Below are positions 45,328 to 58,594 of a DNA stretch of 64,000 nt, in pieces; the stretch's first letter is position 1; every line of letters starts with the position of its first letter. The position numbers were made by a program, and so were the translations under genes. Below the pieces are notes generated by a model that worked only from the letters and a program-made list of their open reading frames with translations, was not told the origin of the DNA and did not search any database. Origin of the DNA: Tretioscincus oriximinensis (lineage: Eukaryota; Chordata; Lepidosauria; Squamata; Gymnophthalmidae); assembly GCA_022410635.1 (NCBI GenBank), contig JAJVDF010000250.1, positions 696,575-760,574 on the forward strand. The letters are read 5' to 3'.

Positions 45328-46544
45328 GTAACCCCCTCGTGCGCTCCCCGCCTCTTGGCGGCATGGACACAGGGGAGGGGGGGTGGGCGTCAAATGCACC
45401 CCGACGTGGCAATGGATGGGCCGCTCGTGCGCTTCTCCACGCAGTTCCAGGCCTCACTGAAAGCGCTGCGGGAGGCGTTTTGTGGCATTTCGCCCTGNGG
45501 GTCAGGGGCTGCAGGGGCAGCTGGATGCTGCCGCTTTCTATTTCGCTTCTATTTGCTGTAAAAGAGTCCAGACCCCTTACTTTATCCCCTTACGCCGGGA
45601 CCTTCCGGAATAAAGCTTTATTCCAGAATATCGAACTGCAGTGGAATAGATAAGGGAGGCCTGGCTCGGGAGACACCCCTAGGCTTGTGCTGGGTAGGGG
45701 AAGCATCCACGAGATGGAGCAAAACTGGTGGTATCNGGTGCCTATAGCCAGAGAAATCTGGGGTCACTCCGGCCCACGCTGTCGTTTTTATTGCTTGTAA
45801 CTAAAGTGCTGTCAAGGGGAAGAGCAGCCTGTGCCCGATTCTACCCCGTACAGGTTACTGGAAAGGTTATAGGNAGACAATACGCTGGAAATAGTTTTAT
45901 TATTTGTTATGGTTTGTTTCTGGGCGAGTCTGAAGGCTTCGGTTGTTTCATTAAGAACCAATTCCTACTGCTCTTCCCCATCAATTTGACTTCGATTACA
46001 CCTAAATTTCAATCCAATTTCAGTCTCACATTTCAGTGAGAAAAATAGCAAGATTTTTTTATTTTATTTTACCATTCGGTAACTCAAGAAACCCTCTTTG
46101 CTGTGGTTAATGTGGAAATGAAGTAGCTTTGGAATTCTATTAAAGTTTGTTGNGATAGTTTTTAAATGTTCTGAGGCAGTTTGTAGCTAGGAAAAGCAGT
46201 GCACAATTTTTNTAAGTAAATGTGTCGGTCATGCTATTGTATATAATCTTGATCTCATGGAAGGAGAGGCCATCAAATTCTTGCAACTGTTATTTGGGAC
46301 TGCTCTACAAATTAAGATATGAAAGCCACACTACTTCATTTTCAGTGAATTTTAAACACTATAAGGAGCACCAAGTTGTTTGCTGTGTTGTCACCGATGA
46401 TCAGGGAGACAAAATTTATTAAGCCGCTGTTTATTCCCAGGACACAATTGCCACTGTGCTTGACAGATTCCTCCATGCTGAGTCTAATCTAGGATTGTGG
46501 GTAACTTGATCCTGCCCACTTGCTGCTGAGCCTAATTCAAAAAA

Positions 46545-46990
46545 TTAACATTGACTTATAAGGCCTTAAACAGCTTGAGCCCCTACATATCTGAAGGAAA
46601 GCCTCCCGCATATAAACCTGCCATCATTCCAAGATCTCCCAGTGAAGCCCTCTTANTTATTATTTATTTATTTACATTTATACCCCGCCNGCCCCATACC
46701 CGAAGGTCTCTTGACAGTCCCACCAGCTTCAGGAGTCAAAAGAAGTGTAGCGGTATGACAGGGCATACTTTGTGGTAGCCCCAGATTATGGACTGATAGG
46801 CCCCAGTGCATCTGGTATCCTCACTTTAAATTTGTGGTGAAAATGAACTTTTTGACTGAGGGAATTGCCCGCTCTTTTTGTGCAAACACTGTTGTAGTAT
46901 TTTTGATATTTTATTTTAGCTGGGGTTATTTAATATATAATTATTTTACTGTGAATGCTCTGAGATCTTTGGGTATTTATTAAATATAAA
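46545..46990 (+). mobile_element. L2-like LINE C-terminal fragment, interrupted by an inverted tail
   Basis: It reads TYKALNSLSPYISEGKPPAY then KPAIIPRSPSEALL, the wording of an L2/CR1-superfamily LINE C-terminus. A reversed L2/SINE tail (46655-46712) interrupts it, then 'gtcccaccagcttcaggagt' continues it. It ends with the L2 tail ('gctctgagatctttgggtat'). Confidence 0.6.
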
Positions 46991-48334
46991 TTAATTTCTA
47001 TTAAGAGTTGCAATAGCTATTCAGACTTTCCTCTTACATTCCTCCACAGGAATCAAGCCCAGTCACCCCCAGCCTCAGATTTTGGAAATCAGGGTCATGT
47101 GTCAAATCAGAAAAGTGACTATGTACATGAGTGTTGAAAGAGGGGACATTTTTTTCCTTTTTTGTCACTGATCAAACAACCTTTACACATTTTATTTATT
47201 TCTTTACTTACATTTTATAGCAAGGGAATTGGCATTCTTCAGGTTGTGATGATAATAGTATCTAGTAGTGGCCTTAAAAGTGCTTTGGTCCTTGGGAAAA
47301 AGCAAAAATAAGTGTTTCCAAAGCTTTGAATACTTCTTTTGCCATTTAGGGTGGCATAGGGCTTGATGCTGGCATGTGCCGTTTGATTAGCCATCAACCT
47401 GCATGACCTATGCTTTGTTTCTTGTCACATGTAGAAGGATTCCTGTGGTCAGACAGCTGTCATTTGGGGAATGCAGAGAATTGAACTGGGTTTGCCCTTG
47501 ACTCAAAGGGTGGAAACTCAANGATTCCTCAACCAAATGAGAATAAATACTTTAAATACCAATACCATAATACCTTTGAGAAAATGCAATAATTCCCATC
47601 CAGCCATCTAAATACAATTTTTAAAAATTTCTTATAGGGTTTCTGTTGACAGATAGAGACAAGTGTTGTGGACTATCCATTTAATGTTTGATACAATACA
47701 GTAAATATTTCTGTGCTTAGGTGGGTTTTTTATTGTATAATTTAACAAAACAGCATAGCACTTTAATACAAATCTTTAAAAAAATCTATTAGATACAAGT
47801 ACAGAAACAAAAATAAATAAATAAAAAATAAACCTATAATCCACCTGCTCTTAAACTAAACTATTATTCCTAAATATATAATATTTGAACAATGAATAGT
47901 GAATCTTGCAGCAATACAACAAAGGTTAGTCTTTGTGTGAAATTTCTTAACATGGGAATTATTTTGCTGTTATATATTTACATTTGCTAGATTGCTGTTA
48001 AAGAGGTTTTCCAGAAGCACGTAAGGGTAAGAGCGAATCTACATAAGAGTTGAGGTTTTGGGGATTCAAATCCCTTCCTAGCCTTGTGCACTCTGGATTC
48101 CTTGTTTCCTTTTAGCATCCTCAATAATACAAGATTCAGGTGAAAATAAAATGAATGCAAAGAATGCAAATTGACCCCTTTGTGTTAAGTCCCTTTACTA
48201 AGTAAATGGATGTAAACATATACTATACATGTAAATATTCTCTCTTTTTTTAATCTTATTTTTGAAAGGCAAAGATTTTTTTTAAGAAAAATCTTCCAGG
48301 TTTCCCAACAGTTCTACAGTTTGGGATAGTTTAT

Positions 48335-48432
48335 TTATTTATATATATTTTATTTACATTCTTATCCTGCCCTATACCTTAAGATCTCATGGCAGTTACC
48401 AATAAAAAACAAATTAATGTATTAAAACAGCA
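48335..48432 (-). mobile_element. L2/SINE 3' tail fragment
   Basis: Plus-strand 'tacattcttatcctgcccta' then taccttaagatctcatggca is the reverse of the common tail. Confidence 0.65.
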
Positions 48433-49799
48433 ATATCTAAAACTTTTTGCTTTTAAAGATCTATTTCACACGAAGAATATTTCAAACTGAATATATAAAG
48501 TGGCTTTTTTTGCCATGATATCAGTTAAAATTAGGATGGATTTTACAAAGCCCCCATGACTCATTGCACAGAAAGGCAGGACGGAGTGCCTGTTATATGT
48601 GGTTGCTGGAAGTACAGAAAAGCTCATTAGCTCAATGCTGAAGCACATACTTCACATGCATAGGGCCTGAGGTGCTTCTGTTGTATCTGTTACTGCCAAA
48701 TCACAAGTGGCAAAGCCGGCTCACTTAGCTTAATATCATCTACCATTCATCTTGACCACAGTTGTCCCAGCTGTGAAAATCTGCTTTAGATTGAAACTGC
48801 AACAGTTAAGGTAAATGGCTGTGATAGGTAACATTAATCCAAGTGAGCCAGTGGTCATCAATATAAAAACCTGTTTTCTTCAGGATGTTTTAGCTTTAAA
48901 GAAATTTTGTTTTGTGAAGGATCTTGCAAGATTTTGCATTGCAATCTGAAGTGCTGTTCCAACATGTACTTTCAATCCAACTTCAGTACTGAAGAATTGA
49001 ACTAAAGCAGGAAGTCCAGTAGTTTAAGGCTGAAAATGTATTAAATTATGTGTCATTTAAATGTGCACTTTCATTCTCAATACTGTTTCCCAGTCATACC
49101 CAAAAGTTGATAGGATCAAGGTTCTTTCTAAAGGCAGTTCTTGTGTCCTAATTTTTTTCCTAGTAAAATTCAAATATCACAGATGAGCATAGCAAGATAG
49201 ATTAAATGTCTGTATGATATTTTGCTGTTTGGTTATTGCCTTTTGGGAGACAGTCAATTATTTACATACGTATACAGTGATACAGAGTATGATGCATTTT
49301 ATGGCCCTTGGAGAGTCAAAACTCTTAATGCAAATCTTAGTAAGGTTTACAGACTTGGAGAAGTACAGAAAAGAGCATAGCTATAGTGTCGTAACATGAA
49401 GAAAGAAAAGGGATCTTTTTATACCTTAGACTGGCCCCAGTTGACAGTGCCTCCCTAGTGGTGGTGCAGTGATTTTTTTAAAAAAAAATCAAAATGTTTT
49501 TAAAAAAACTTATTTTTCCTTGGCAAAAAATGGGGCAATCCCCCCTCCCCGGGGGAGGCCGGGGTAGACACCCCATAACAGAGGTTTACCCCTCCAAAAG
49601 AAATACCTTAGAGATATACATATATTTCTGTCTACTCTCTCACGACAGATAAAGAAAGACTATTTCTGGACTGAGCTTTAGTTCTAGAACATACTCTGGA
49701 ATAGGTGCTGCTGTCTGGATGCAGAGCAAACTGATTTCTTGTTGCATGAAGGAAAATGGTAGAGGGGATAAATGTTTGTGAAGACTATATTTTCCATAA

Positions 49800-49870
49800 T
49801 GTTATTATATTAATATTGTAATAATAAAATAATAATATTTATATTATATTAAAATAATAATAACCTGGGT
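49800..49870. repeat. AT-rich TAATA low-complexity tract
   Basis: TTATTATATTAATATTGTAA and similar; simple AT repeat. Confidence 0.7.
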
Positions 49871-51019
49871 TATTTATTCATTTTGTTGATTACACATCTT
49901 TCACCTAAAGGTCTTACAGCTGACTACAACAGAAACAATCAGAGGTCTAGGTGAAGAGGCAAAAGTACACTATTGGGCATTATAATATATGTTTTAGCCA
50001 AGAAACAAAAAACACAAAGCTCAACTGGAAGAAGATGTCAGGCTGTCTCACATGCTGCAGTTTCTTGTACCTTGGAGAGCAGCTCCCTTTGTTATCTATA
50101 TGGAAGAAATCACTCCTGGTATTCATGGCTGATTTTTACTTGGCCTTACTCTTTTCCAGAAAGTGATCTGAGTCATGCTGCCACTTATCATTCTGGACTA
50201 GCACCACAGACACAGCAGGTTCTGTGCTAGCCCAGAATGGCATGTGGGCAGCAGGACCCTTAAACCACTTTCTGGAACAGAATAAGGCTAAATATGAACA
50301 AGGCTCAGATCTCAAAACTATTTAAGGCTAATATGTCAGTGTCAAACTTTTGACTGGGAACCAGTGCAGTTCCATTAAAACCAGCATAATGTGCATTTAG
50401 GCAGAAAACCTTGTCAGCAATCAATCTGCTGCAGTCTTTACTACCTTCAACTTTGAGAAGAGCACATTACAGTTATCTGATGTGGAGGTCACCAGAACAT
50501 GGGTCAATGTAGCACTCCTGGCTACCACACGAACTTTCAAGTTTCCACATAAGCTTTGAGCAACAATAACCAATTGAAGAGTTCCCTGAAGCCGCATAGT
50601 AGTTCTTTCTGAGGCAAAACAACTGATTAACTGCCTGAACTTGGAACTTCATGCAAACAAAACCTCTGTATTGTCTGGATACCAGTCATTGTTTATAGAA
50701 ATGATCAAACAACTGAATTTCCTCACCTGACTAAAAAAGAATAAAAGGATATCATCAGCATATCGTGTCCCACTCCAGATCTTCCAGTGGCCACTATGAT
50801 TTATAATGGTATACAATACTTATCTTTTCATTCTCTCTGTACACTTACAATATAACAGCCCCAAACTTTTTTAGAGCTATCCAAATAGTGCCTTTCAGTT
50901 TATAGAGAGATCTGGCAGAACTAGCAGGCTCTGAAGATCTCTGTCCCTCTCACAGTAATGAACATCTATCAGGGCAATCAAAGCAAAATCAGTGCCACAT
51001 TTTTACCACGACTTTAGAT

Positions 51020-51234
51020 CTCTGGTTCCCAATGTGGGGTGCATGCCCCACAGGGGGGCAATTTGATTTTTGAGGGGGGCAATTTGAGAATTTGCAAGAC
51101 CAAATTAATGGCCTTTTAGGCTTCCTCCATGTGAATAGGAGTTCACTTTTTGAATAAGTATTATACGTCATGGGGCAACGGTATTTTAGAGATGTTTAGG
51201 TGGGCCATGGCCAAAAACAGTTTGGGAACCACTG
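51020..51234. mobile_element. hAT (Charlie-like) MITE, 215 bp
   Basis: Ends CTCTGGTTCCCAA and TTGGGAACCACTG form a 13-bp inverted repeat with two mismatches, matching the hAT-Charlie consensus CAGTGGTTC. It is flanked by the exact 8-bp target duplication CTTTAGAT (51012-51019 and 51235-51242). It is non-coding. Confidence 0.93.
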
Positions 51235-52499
51235 CTTTAGATAGTCATGGGTCCTGAGCTGCAGGCTTGATTGACCTTTTCTGAGAAACATATCTAGCTG
51301 TTTTTTTTTATTAGAAACAAGACACCAGCTAGATGAATCACTCTTCTGCTGAAGTTAATGCCATGTCATATTCCAAAAAGAACAAATTCACAGCTGGGCA
51401 CAAGCTGACATTTGGTTTGTCATTTTTTTTCATTTGCAGTTCACTTAGCAAACTAAAAATGTGGCTCTTCAGCAAAATGCAACTGGTGTTGCTTCTGAAG
51501 ACATTTATAACTTACTGAAATGTCCCTAATGATCAGTGGGGAGTAGAACCCTATTAAAACTAATATTCTTCTTTGATTCTGTGAAATTCAGGGACAATTA
51601 ATTAATGCTTCCCCACCCCCACCCCCGGTAAGTTCTAGATCTTAAATTGTCTGCCAACATTAATCCCTACAAACAGAAAAGTTGGCCCAACTTACATGGT
51701 TTTAATTTTACTTTTTTGTTCCTCCAGACATTTTCTTTGCATTTTTATTATAATTATGATTATGATTTTACAAATGCATGAATATCTAAAAACCTATCAT
51801 CTCTCTGAACTTCATTGTGATCTGCAACAGAGATGGTTTTCTAAAACTCAAAAGAGTGTGGAAACTAAGGCTTTTCTCAAATCCACTCTGCACATGGTAG
51901 TGACATATATTACTGGTAGTGACACATGGAGTGATACTGCAGTGAGATTTGTTTTGGGGTTGGGTAAGATGCTTCAGGCTGTCAGCACAGCAGATAGAAG
52001 GTGTGGTTCGTTCTTATTAATATCTACATTCTTCTTGGCCATGTGTATTAATTTCATTTTAGTGAGATATTTAAATTGTTTTGATTGATTGCTTGTGTCT
52101 GTGTTTTTGTTATATTTTCTTTGACGTATTCAATAAATAAATAAAAAGAAAAAATGAAAAAAAAGATATTTGTCAAATAACAGATTGCATTTTGTCATGG
52201 CTATGAAATTTTCAGGAAATTAGTAAATGTCTGATTGATTTGAATTTTACAGCCTTCCAAAAGCGTGACTTTTACGGGTAAATGTTGTGCTGCTTTTAAA
52301 TTTTTTAAACCATGATCACCTTGTGTCTCCTTGTGTGAGTTTTTCTGTTCTTGAACCAATATTAGAGGGCCTTCAACCCCAGGATTGTCTCATGATAAAG
52401 AATTGTCTCCCCTCTGAGATGGTCAAGCACCTAAGCTGTACACATTCAGATGTCTGTTCATCCTCACCTTTGGTTGAGCAAAAAAATCCCCCTTTTCAA

Positions 52500-52610
52500 G
52501 ACACTGTTCTATTTTTAGTTGTTCTATTTTAAACTGCTTTGTGTTTTTTTAAATTGCAATCTTCCCTGAGATCATCGGGTATAATTAAATTAAATTAAAC
52601 TATTAAATTA
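52500..52610 (+). mobile_element. L2-type 3' tail
   Basis: 'cctgagatcatcgggtataa' followed by TTAAAT repeats resembles the L2 tail at 16,680. Confidence 0.5.
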
Positions 52611-54319
52611 ATAACCAAGAATAATATATATGTAGGAGACACCTTGGGCTATAGATGAAGAACTTAAAAAAATATCCAGAAGGAGGTAGGGACAAACCCA
52701 AAGAGCTTCCAGTGCAAGCTGAGCATTCAGTATTGCCTTAAATAGCAGAAGTGTTATGAAACATTGCACCACCAGGGTGAGCCTGCACACCTCCACTCAC
52801 TAAAGGAAGCACCCAGCACTCCCTCCAAGGCACAGCATGTCTCTAAAGACATAATTTTGCCTTTGATTTGTGCTGAGAGTAAGAGAAAAACCCTCCCCTT
52901 CTAGCTAATCATTTCAGAGCAGATGTAACCTGTAGAAAAAGGCAGGGATTTCCCTCCTCCCAACTCTCTGAAAGTGCCAAATTAAGACATTTTTAGCATT
53001 AGTTGGATATAAGCGAGGGTGGGAGGAGCCTGTTTATAACCCTTCCCCATCCTGCGCCAGGACCCACCTCCCCCCACACCCTGTTTTATGACCCCTTAGT
53101 TAAGCAACAATAAAACACTTCTCCTAATGAACAAATGAAGTATACCTTAATGTTGCCAAGCATATAATTGATCATAACTGTAAAATATGTAAAGTTGGTA
53201 ATTCTGTGGTCAGGAAGTTTCTTCACGGTCTGTTGGACCATACTGGCTGAGATTGAAGAATGGTAGCCCTCGTGGCAAAGTGCTTCCTAGGAAGCAAAAC
53301 TTCCTGGGCAATTCTCCTGGCTGCTCAAGCCTTTTCCACGGTATGCTATTCAGATCTCATGTAAGGCTAACAAAGTGAGGTGGTGGAACTGTTACGTAAA
53401 GCATCTGACAGTGCTATACTCCATTGCTGTTTGTCCTATCTCTGTTACATAATAAGTGATTCAGTATTGTAATGTTAATAGCAAGATACAGCATGTCCTA
53501 AATACTTGAGGGAGTGTCTTCACCCATATAGATCTGCCACTTTGTTAAGATCTAACACCCTTTCTTGTACTGATTTCATTCTTGTGAAGTCTTCTAGAGG
53601 CGCCGCATGTGATAAGGTCGTATATATTTTTACACCTGGTGAAGATGTAACTTTTCACACTATAGATTAGTATAAAAATGCTAATAATAAATTAACAAAG
53701 TACAGCAAAAAAAATCACTTTTCCCCTTTAAACCGGCAGTGTTTTAACCTAGGCATGCATGACTGATTAATAAATCATTCTTTATAAGATGATAGGAGTT
53801 GGCATTACCCTAAAGATTCACGACAATCATGAACTTGACTCACCAAACAGTCTTCCAGTTGTCATAATTAACTGTTTCTTATGATAAAGAAAGCAAAATG
53901 CTGAACACCTTGTTAAAGCATCTAGTTACATAAATTCTCATTGGCTTATTTTTTAATAGATAATATCTCAGGTTCATAAGTATCATCATATACTGTTTCC
54001 TAGAACCAAGATGATTAAAAACACTTGAAGATGTTCAAGTATTTATGTTTTAAATAACACACACTATTAAAAAGTTTGGAAACTGCTAGTGATGGTAAGT
54101 ACAAAATGGTGGGTCTTCTTCACAGTTTGACAGAAGGATGTTCTTAGCATTCTGCTATCACCAACTGGTGAGAAAATAGCACAGGACAGGTTTTGGAAAA
54201 CTGATTATTGCCAAGTTGTTGAGCAAAAAAAAAAAGAGGTGAATGACTTAATTGGTTTAATTGCTGAACATTGTGTTCAGCATAGTCGCTGTATTTTTGT
54301 ACAGCACATTGATGGTGCC

Positions 54320-54346
54320 TCCTAAATAAATAAATAAATAAATAAT
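54320..54346. repeat. (AAAT)n tail
   Basis: AAATAAATAAATAAATAAAT follows a short unrecognised stretch; probably the tail of an old retroposon. Confidence 0.6.
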
Positions 54347-54689
54347 AAAACAACAACCCATGACTGGAGTTGAAATCAGAGTTGTGTGATGGAACTCTGG
54401 GTCATCCTGGAAGTGCAGCCTCAGAGATGTTAACTCATGGCTCTTCTGTTTTCCCTGCATCTTCAATCCAGCTTTTCTGGTTTAACCATTTTGTTAGAGG
54501 AGAAAAAGGCAGATTGGTGTATAAAAATTCCATCTTCTCTAAGCCACTTCAAAGGTCTATTCTTCCATCCTTTCTTTCTTTCTTTCTTCCAAACTTTGTA
54601 ATTGTCATACCTCATCATGGACAGTGTTAACTGATGCAATAGTAAATGGTAAACTAGGTTTAAAACATGAGTTCCCACTGAACTCTTCT

Positions 54690-54790
54690 CCTTGAGACTG
54701 CCCTAATGCATTGGTGAGCCACTGTGTGAGACAGAATGCTGGACTAGTTGGGCTGTGGCCCCTTTCAGCAGGGCTCCTCTTATGTTTACT
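54690..54790 (+). mobile_element. CR1-type 3'UTR fragment
   Basis: 'gagccactgtgtgagacaga' then atgctggactagttgggctg and 'agcagggctcctcttatgtt' match the CR1 3' end. Confidence 0.8.
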
Positions 54791-55936
54791 TTGACTGAGC
54801 AAAAGTCCAAGCATTTAGAAGGAATAGAGCATTCACATTCCAAATCGCTTCCCTATTCTCTAACTATTGCCAGGTCATACTTAATGTTACATTGTATATA
54901 GATGGTGTTTAAGCAGCTTATTCCTTCCAACAATCCACACCCAACTACTGTCCTGCCCTTCTTCCCTTCTTCCAAACTTAGCAGTTTGGTCTAGTGAGAT
55001 GGGCTTCTCAGCACAACCCCCCTTGTTGTTATTTCCTCACTTTGCCAGATTGCCACTAGTTACAATTGGTGCCGACAGGAGAGACTAAGAGGACTTTTCA
55101 TTTTTAAGCATGATAATAGCTACATGGTGTCCTTGAAATAACTGAATTCAATATGCTTATATTGATATACTCCACATAGTTTATTAAAAATATTTTACAC
55201 AGAAGTGGAAATTGATCTATGTCTCTTTATGTGTGTATGTTCGTTATACGGATTAGCGAGGCTGAGTTGAATTAGTGAAGCTGAGTTAATTCCTGGTTCA
55301 ATAATCCATTTTACTGGGGCTTCTCCTTGGATCACAATAAGGCTTGGTGCAGAAAAGACAAAGGTTTCTCTTCCAGTCTCCTCCCTGACATTGTTTGAAC
55401 ACGAATGGAGTCCTTCATACATCACCCAATAGTGGGTTAAATTATGCATGGCAAATTTAATTTGAGGAAACGATATCTTGAGGTAGAGTGGGAGAATAAT
55501 GTGTTCAAGAGAATCACTGCATGCTTGTTACACCTGAATTGTTCTAATTTAACAAATACTGTAGTGTGTTCTTTTACTACAAACATTTAACTGCTCCACT
55601 AGCTTATCTACTGAGGTGGAAAACAGTAGGCAGATTGTGTTGTGTGTTCATAATTTCCTCCCCTAAACTTCATTCCCTTCCCAGCTTTAGACTTAACTCC
55701 AGAGAAATTATCTGTTGCTTGCTGTTTTTAATCCTTGCAGCATCTGTTGCACTGTCTTACTCTTTCCTTTCCTCCCCCACTTCTTTTCCTCTCTGTGCCT
55801 TTGCTAAACACGCCTCATTGGGCATTGACACACTTTCTTCCTTATGGAAAGGATCACATTTTCTTTTCATAAGGCACATCACCTCCTTCTCTTTTGGTTC
55901 ACTGTTTAAGTTCTCAATGTCTGGGGTCCTTTCTAC

Positions 55937-56149
55937 ATACTAGGATGGATGTCAGGATGTTGCCTCCGGGTTGGAGCAATAGGCAGGACTCCTGAAATAC
56001 CATTTGCAGGGAGTCATGAACAGGAGCATATTTTGCTTTCCTCTGTTTGGACTGCCCAGGTGCATCTGGTGGGCCTCTGTGTGACACAGAATGTTGGACT
56101 TGATGGGCTGTGGCCTGATCCAGTATGGCTCTTCTTATGTTCTTATGTA
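55937..56149 (+). mobile_element. CR1-type LINE 3'UTR, young copy
   Basis: Nearly the same as the 3'UTR of the copy at 5866-6076 (few differences by eye), ending in TTATGTTC repeats. It starts exactly in the 3'UTR, so it is a severely 5'-truncated insertion. Confidence 0.9.
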
Positions 56150-57709
56150 CATGGGAGCTTGCCATTCCAAGTCTATTCCAAGATATATCCCAAAATAAAC
56201 CCTAGCGTTGAAAGGGCCTGTTCCTCTTTTTCAGAAAGATTGTCTTTCAGAAAATGAAGTTAGCAAGTGGCACTTGATTATTCATGTCAGACATGATGTT
56301 AACTCTCCCATTCATCGCTTAACACACATAAAGGAAGATTCTTCTGGGCCAGAGCATTTTTTCTGCCCAAGAGCAAGATGGGCATCCATCTGCTCAGGTG
56401 ACCTTCCCAGCCTGAGCTAACTTTAAGGATGAGAAATGAAAGTTCTCCACCGTTGAAGTTGCACTGGTAACATTTTGCCAAGCTTTAGAAGTGAATCGTA
56501 TTTGGAGTCTGTCAAAATGTTACCAGATTGTGGAATGGGCTATTGCACACCCCTGGCTTTTTGTATGGAGAAAGTGAATCACCCTGCCACATGTTGTTAC
56601 AGGTAAATTTCATTTTACGAGCTTCCACTTTACAAGTTCATATCTTTATAAGTGTAAAGTTTGACCTTCTATGTTAGGAAAGAAGCCCTGTTCCTCAACA
56701 TGGTCTCACCTTGGTAGCATGGATAAGTCAGATGGCACTTTAAAAAATAACTGAGTCCAGGAGTTATAAAATAATTTTGTTGTTTATTACAACGCATAGA
56801 AAGTTCAGAAAAAATAATGCATTCAAATCATTCCCTTAAGAAGGCTGCTTGCATTTTGAAGTACAGTACACACAGAAATATCTTCAGGAAATAACAAAGC
56901 ATACTAAACTCGTCAGCTCTAAATCATCTCTAACACACACTAAACTGTTCGTATTGTGTCTCTCCTCTCAGATCAGGTTGTCTTCAATTAAGCCAATGAA
57001 CACTGTACTTTTGCAGGTGATGTCATTCTGAGTTGTACCCCTCCCAAATTGAAAGCACCAATTAACCACAGCTCTTCTTCTTGGTTTTCATGAATTTCTG
57101 CAGCTGGTATTCTTTGAAGCTACTCCCTAAAATCTCTCACTCATCTGCATTTTCAGTGTCTAAACAAATATTTCAAGCACTCTTTACCAAATCAACAAGA
57201 ATAGTTTCTACAAAGTAGCTTTACAATTGCTAACTAACATTTTAACATATATCATTCTGTACATAAACCTTACAACAAGCATTCTGTTTTAGGCCATTAT
57301 CCTAAAGCTGAGTGTTCTATTACCTCCTTCTTTACAAATCCCTGCTTTACAAGCAATTAGCTCATAAAGTCTGTAGGGGTGGACTGGCCAGGGTGCCAGA
57401 CGGCAAATAGACCCCTGACGAAGTAGGCTCCTCCCACTCAAGTGGGTCCTTAATGATGTGGGCCCACTTACCCCAGAGATTACTTGCTTTTTTGAAGGCT
57501 GTGCTGTGGTTGGGCCTACCCATGTCATGCGATACTTTGCGCACATGCACTGGTACCTGTATGAGAATTCTTGTATGCAGTATGCTGGGCAGAGACTATA
57601 TGGGATTTGTAGGTTTCTCCCTCCCTCCCGCTATGCTATTCAAGTGATAGCTATATGGCGGGGGTAGTGGGGAGTTGGTCTCCTGACAACCAGTGTTTTA
57701 GACCCAGCC

Positions 57710-58165
57710 TGCTGCTTGTTATGACCCCATGGACCATAGTGCACTAAGCCCCTCTGTCTTTTACTGATCCGCAAAGTCTGGTTAAACTCATGTTGGATGC
57801 CTCCCTGACATTATCTATCCATCTCATCCTCTGCTGTCTCCTTCTATTGTTTTCAATCTTGACCAGCATTAAGGTCTTTTCCAGGAAGTTCTGCCTTATT
57901 GTTATTTGGCCAGGGTGTTTGAACTTCAGGTTAAGGAGTTGTCATTCCATTCAGCAATCAGGGTTGATTTCCTTTAGTACTGATTTACTTGTTCTCTTTT
58001 CAGGCCAAGGATCTCTCAGGCATTTTCTCCAGTAACACAATTCAAACACATCTGGTTTTTGGCACTCAGTGTTTTACCAGTTCTCACAGCCATAGTTTTA
58101 ATTATATAGATCTTTGTGGTGAAAGTAATATATCTGCTTTTCAATACATTATCTAGCATTGCCTT
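57710..58165 (-). mobile_element. BovB/RTE LINE C-terminal fragment
   Basis: On the plus strand it reads, in the reversed order typical of BovB, 'catctcatcctctgctgtct', 'attttcaatcttgaccagca'-like text, 'ttgatttcctttagtactga', 'acacaattcaaacacatctg' and 'gtgttttaccagttctcaca'. The minus-strand translation is the C-terminal part of an RTE reverse transcriptase. BovB is widespread in squamates (and ruminants), which supports the host guess. Confidence 0.75.
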
Positions 58166-58174
58166 CTGCCCCAT

Positions 58175-58310
58175 ATTTATTTGCTTGCTTGTTTGTTTAG
58201 TCTTTTACCTCTCCCTATACCCAATAGTCTCAGGGTAGCTAACAATAAAAACAACAGTTTAAAATTGGCATATTAAAACAGTATTGAAACAGTATCTAAT
58301 GGTGGGAAGA
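58175..58310 (-). mobile_element. L2/SINE 3' tail fragment
   Basis: Plus-strand 'tttacctctccctataccca' then atagtctcagggtagctaac, followed by 'acagtatctaatggtgggaa' as at 40,890. Confidence 0.65.
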
Positions 58311-58512
58311 AAAAAGCAAGTGTTTCTACTCTGCATATAGTAGGCTTTTGTGAAGCAGATTCCAACATCAAAAGACGGCCTATTGTAGCATGAAGCGACT
58401 TACAAACCTCCCGAAGCTTGGTCCAAGAAATGTATATCTTATCCTGGTCTGGTTTAAGTGATCAATTTACAGTCTTTTCCAAAGCTCTATAAAATAGGCT
58501 GTTGTTACATTT

Positions 58513-58594
58513 TATACTGCTCAAAACAATTAAGGGAACACTTAGTGTTACACTGTTATGTTAACGTATTGCCTTAATTGTTTTGAGCAGTATA
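58513..58594. mobile_element. 82-bp mariner-like palindromic MITE, copy 2
   Basis: Inverted ends TATACTGCTCAAAACAATTA and its reverse complement (58575-58594, ending GAGCAGTATA), with TA at both borders. It pairs with the copy at 43,058. Confidence 0.88.

Larger units (their letters stand above)
44520..45460 (+). promoter_or_regulatory. CpG-island promoter of PLCXD2
   Basis: CpG density rises sharply from about 44,520 and falls after about 45,460, unlike the AT-rich flanks. It holds a CCAAT box in CCAATGG (44575-44581), Sp1-type GGGCGGGGC at 44770-44778 and 44894-44902, a (GGC)n tract at 44991-45017 and an AGC/AGG tract at 45124-45176. No TATA box stands out, which is usual for broadly expressed CpG promoters. 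The start site cannot be placed exactly. Confidence 0.85.

Noticed and set aside
44578..45561. Several 90-145 codon frames in the CpG island
   Set aside because: Gly/Arg/Ala- or Gln-rich products of GGC and AGCAGG repeats; only the frame from 45237 to 45327 has family support.
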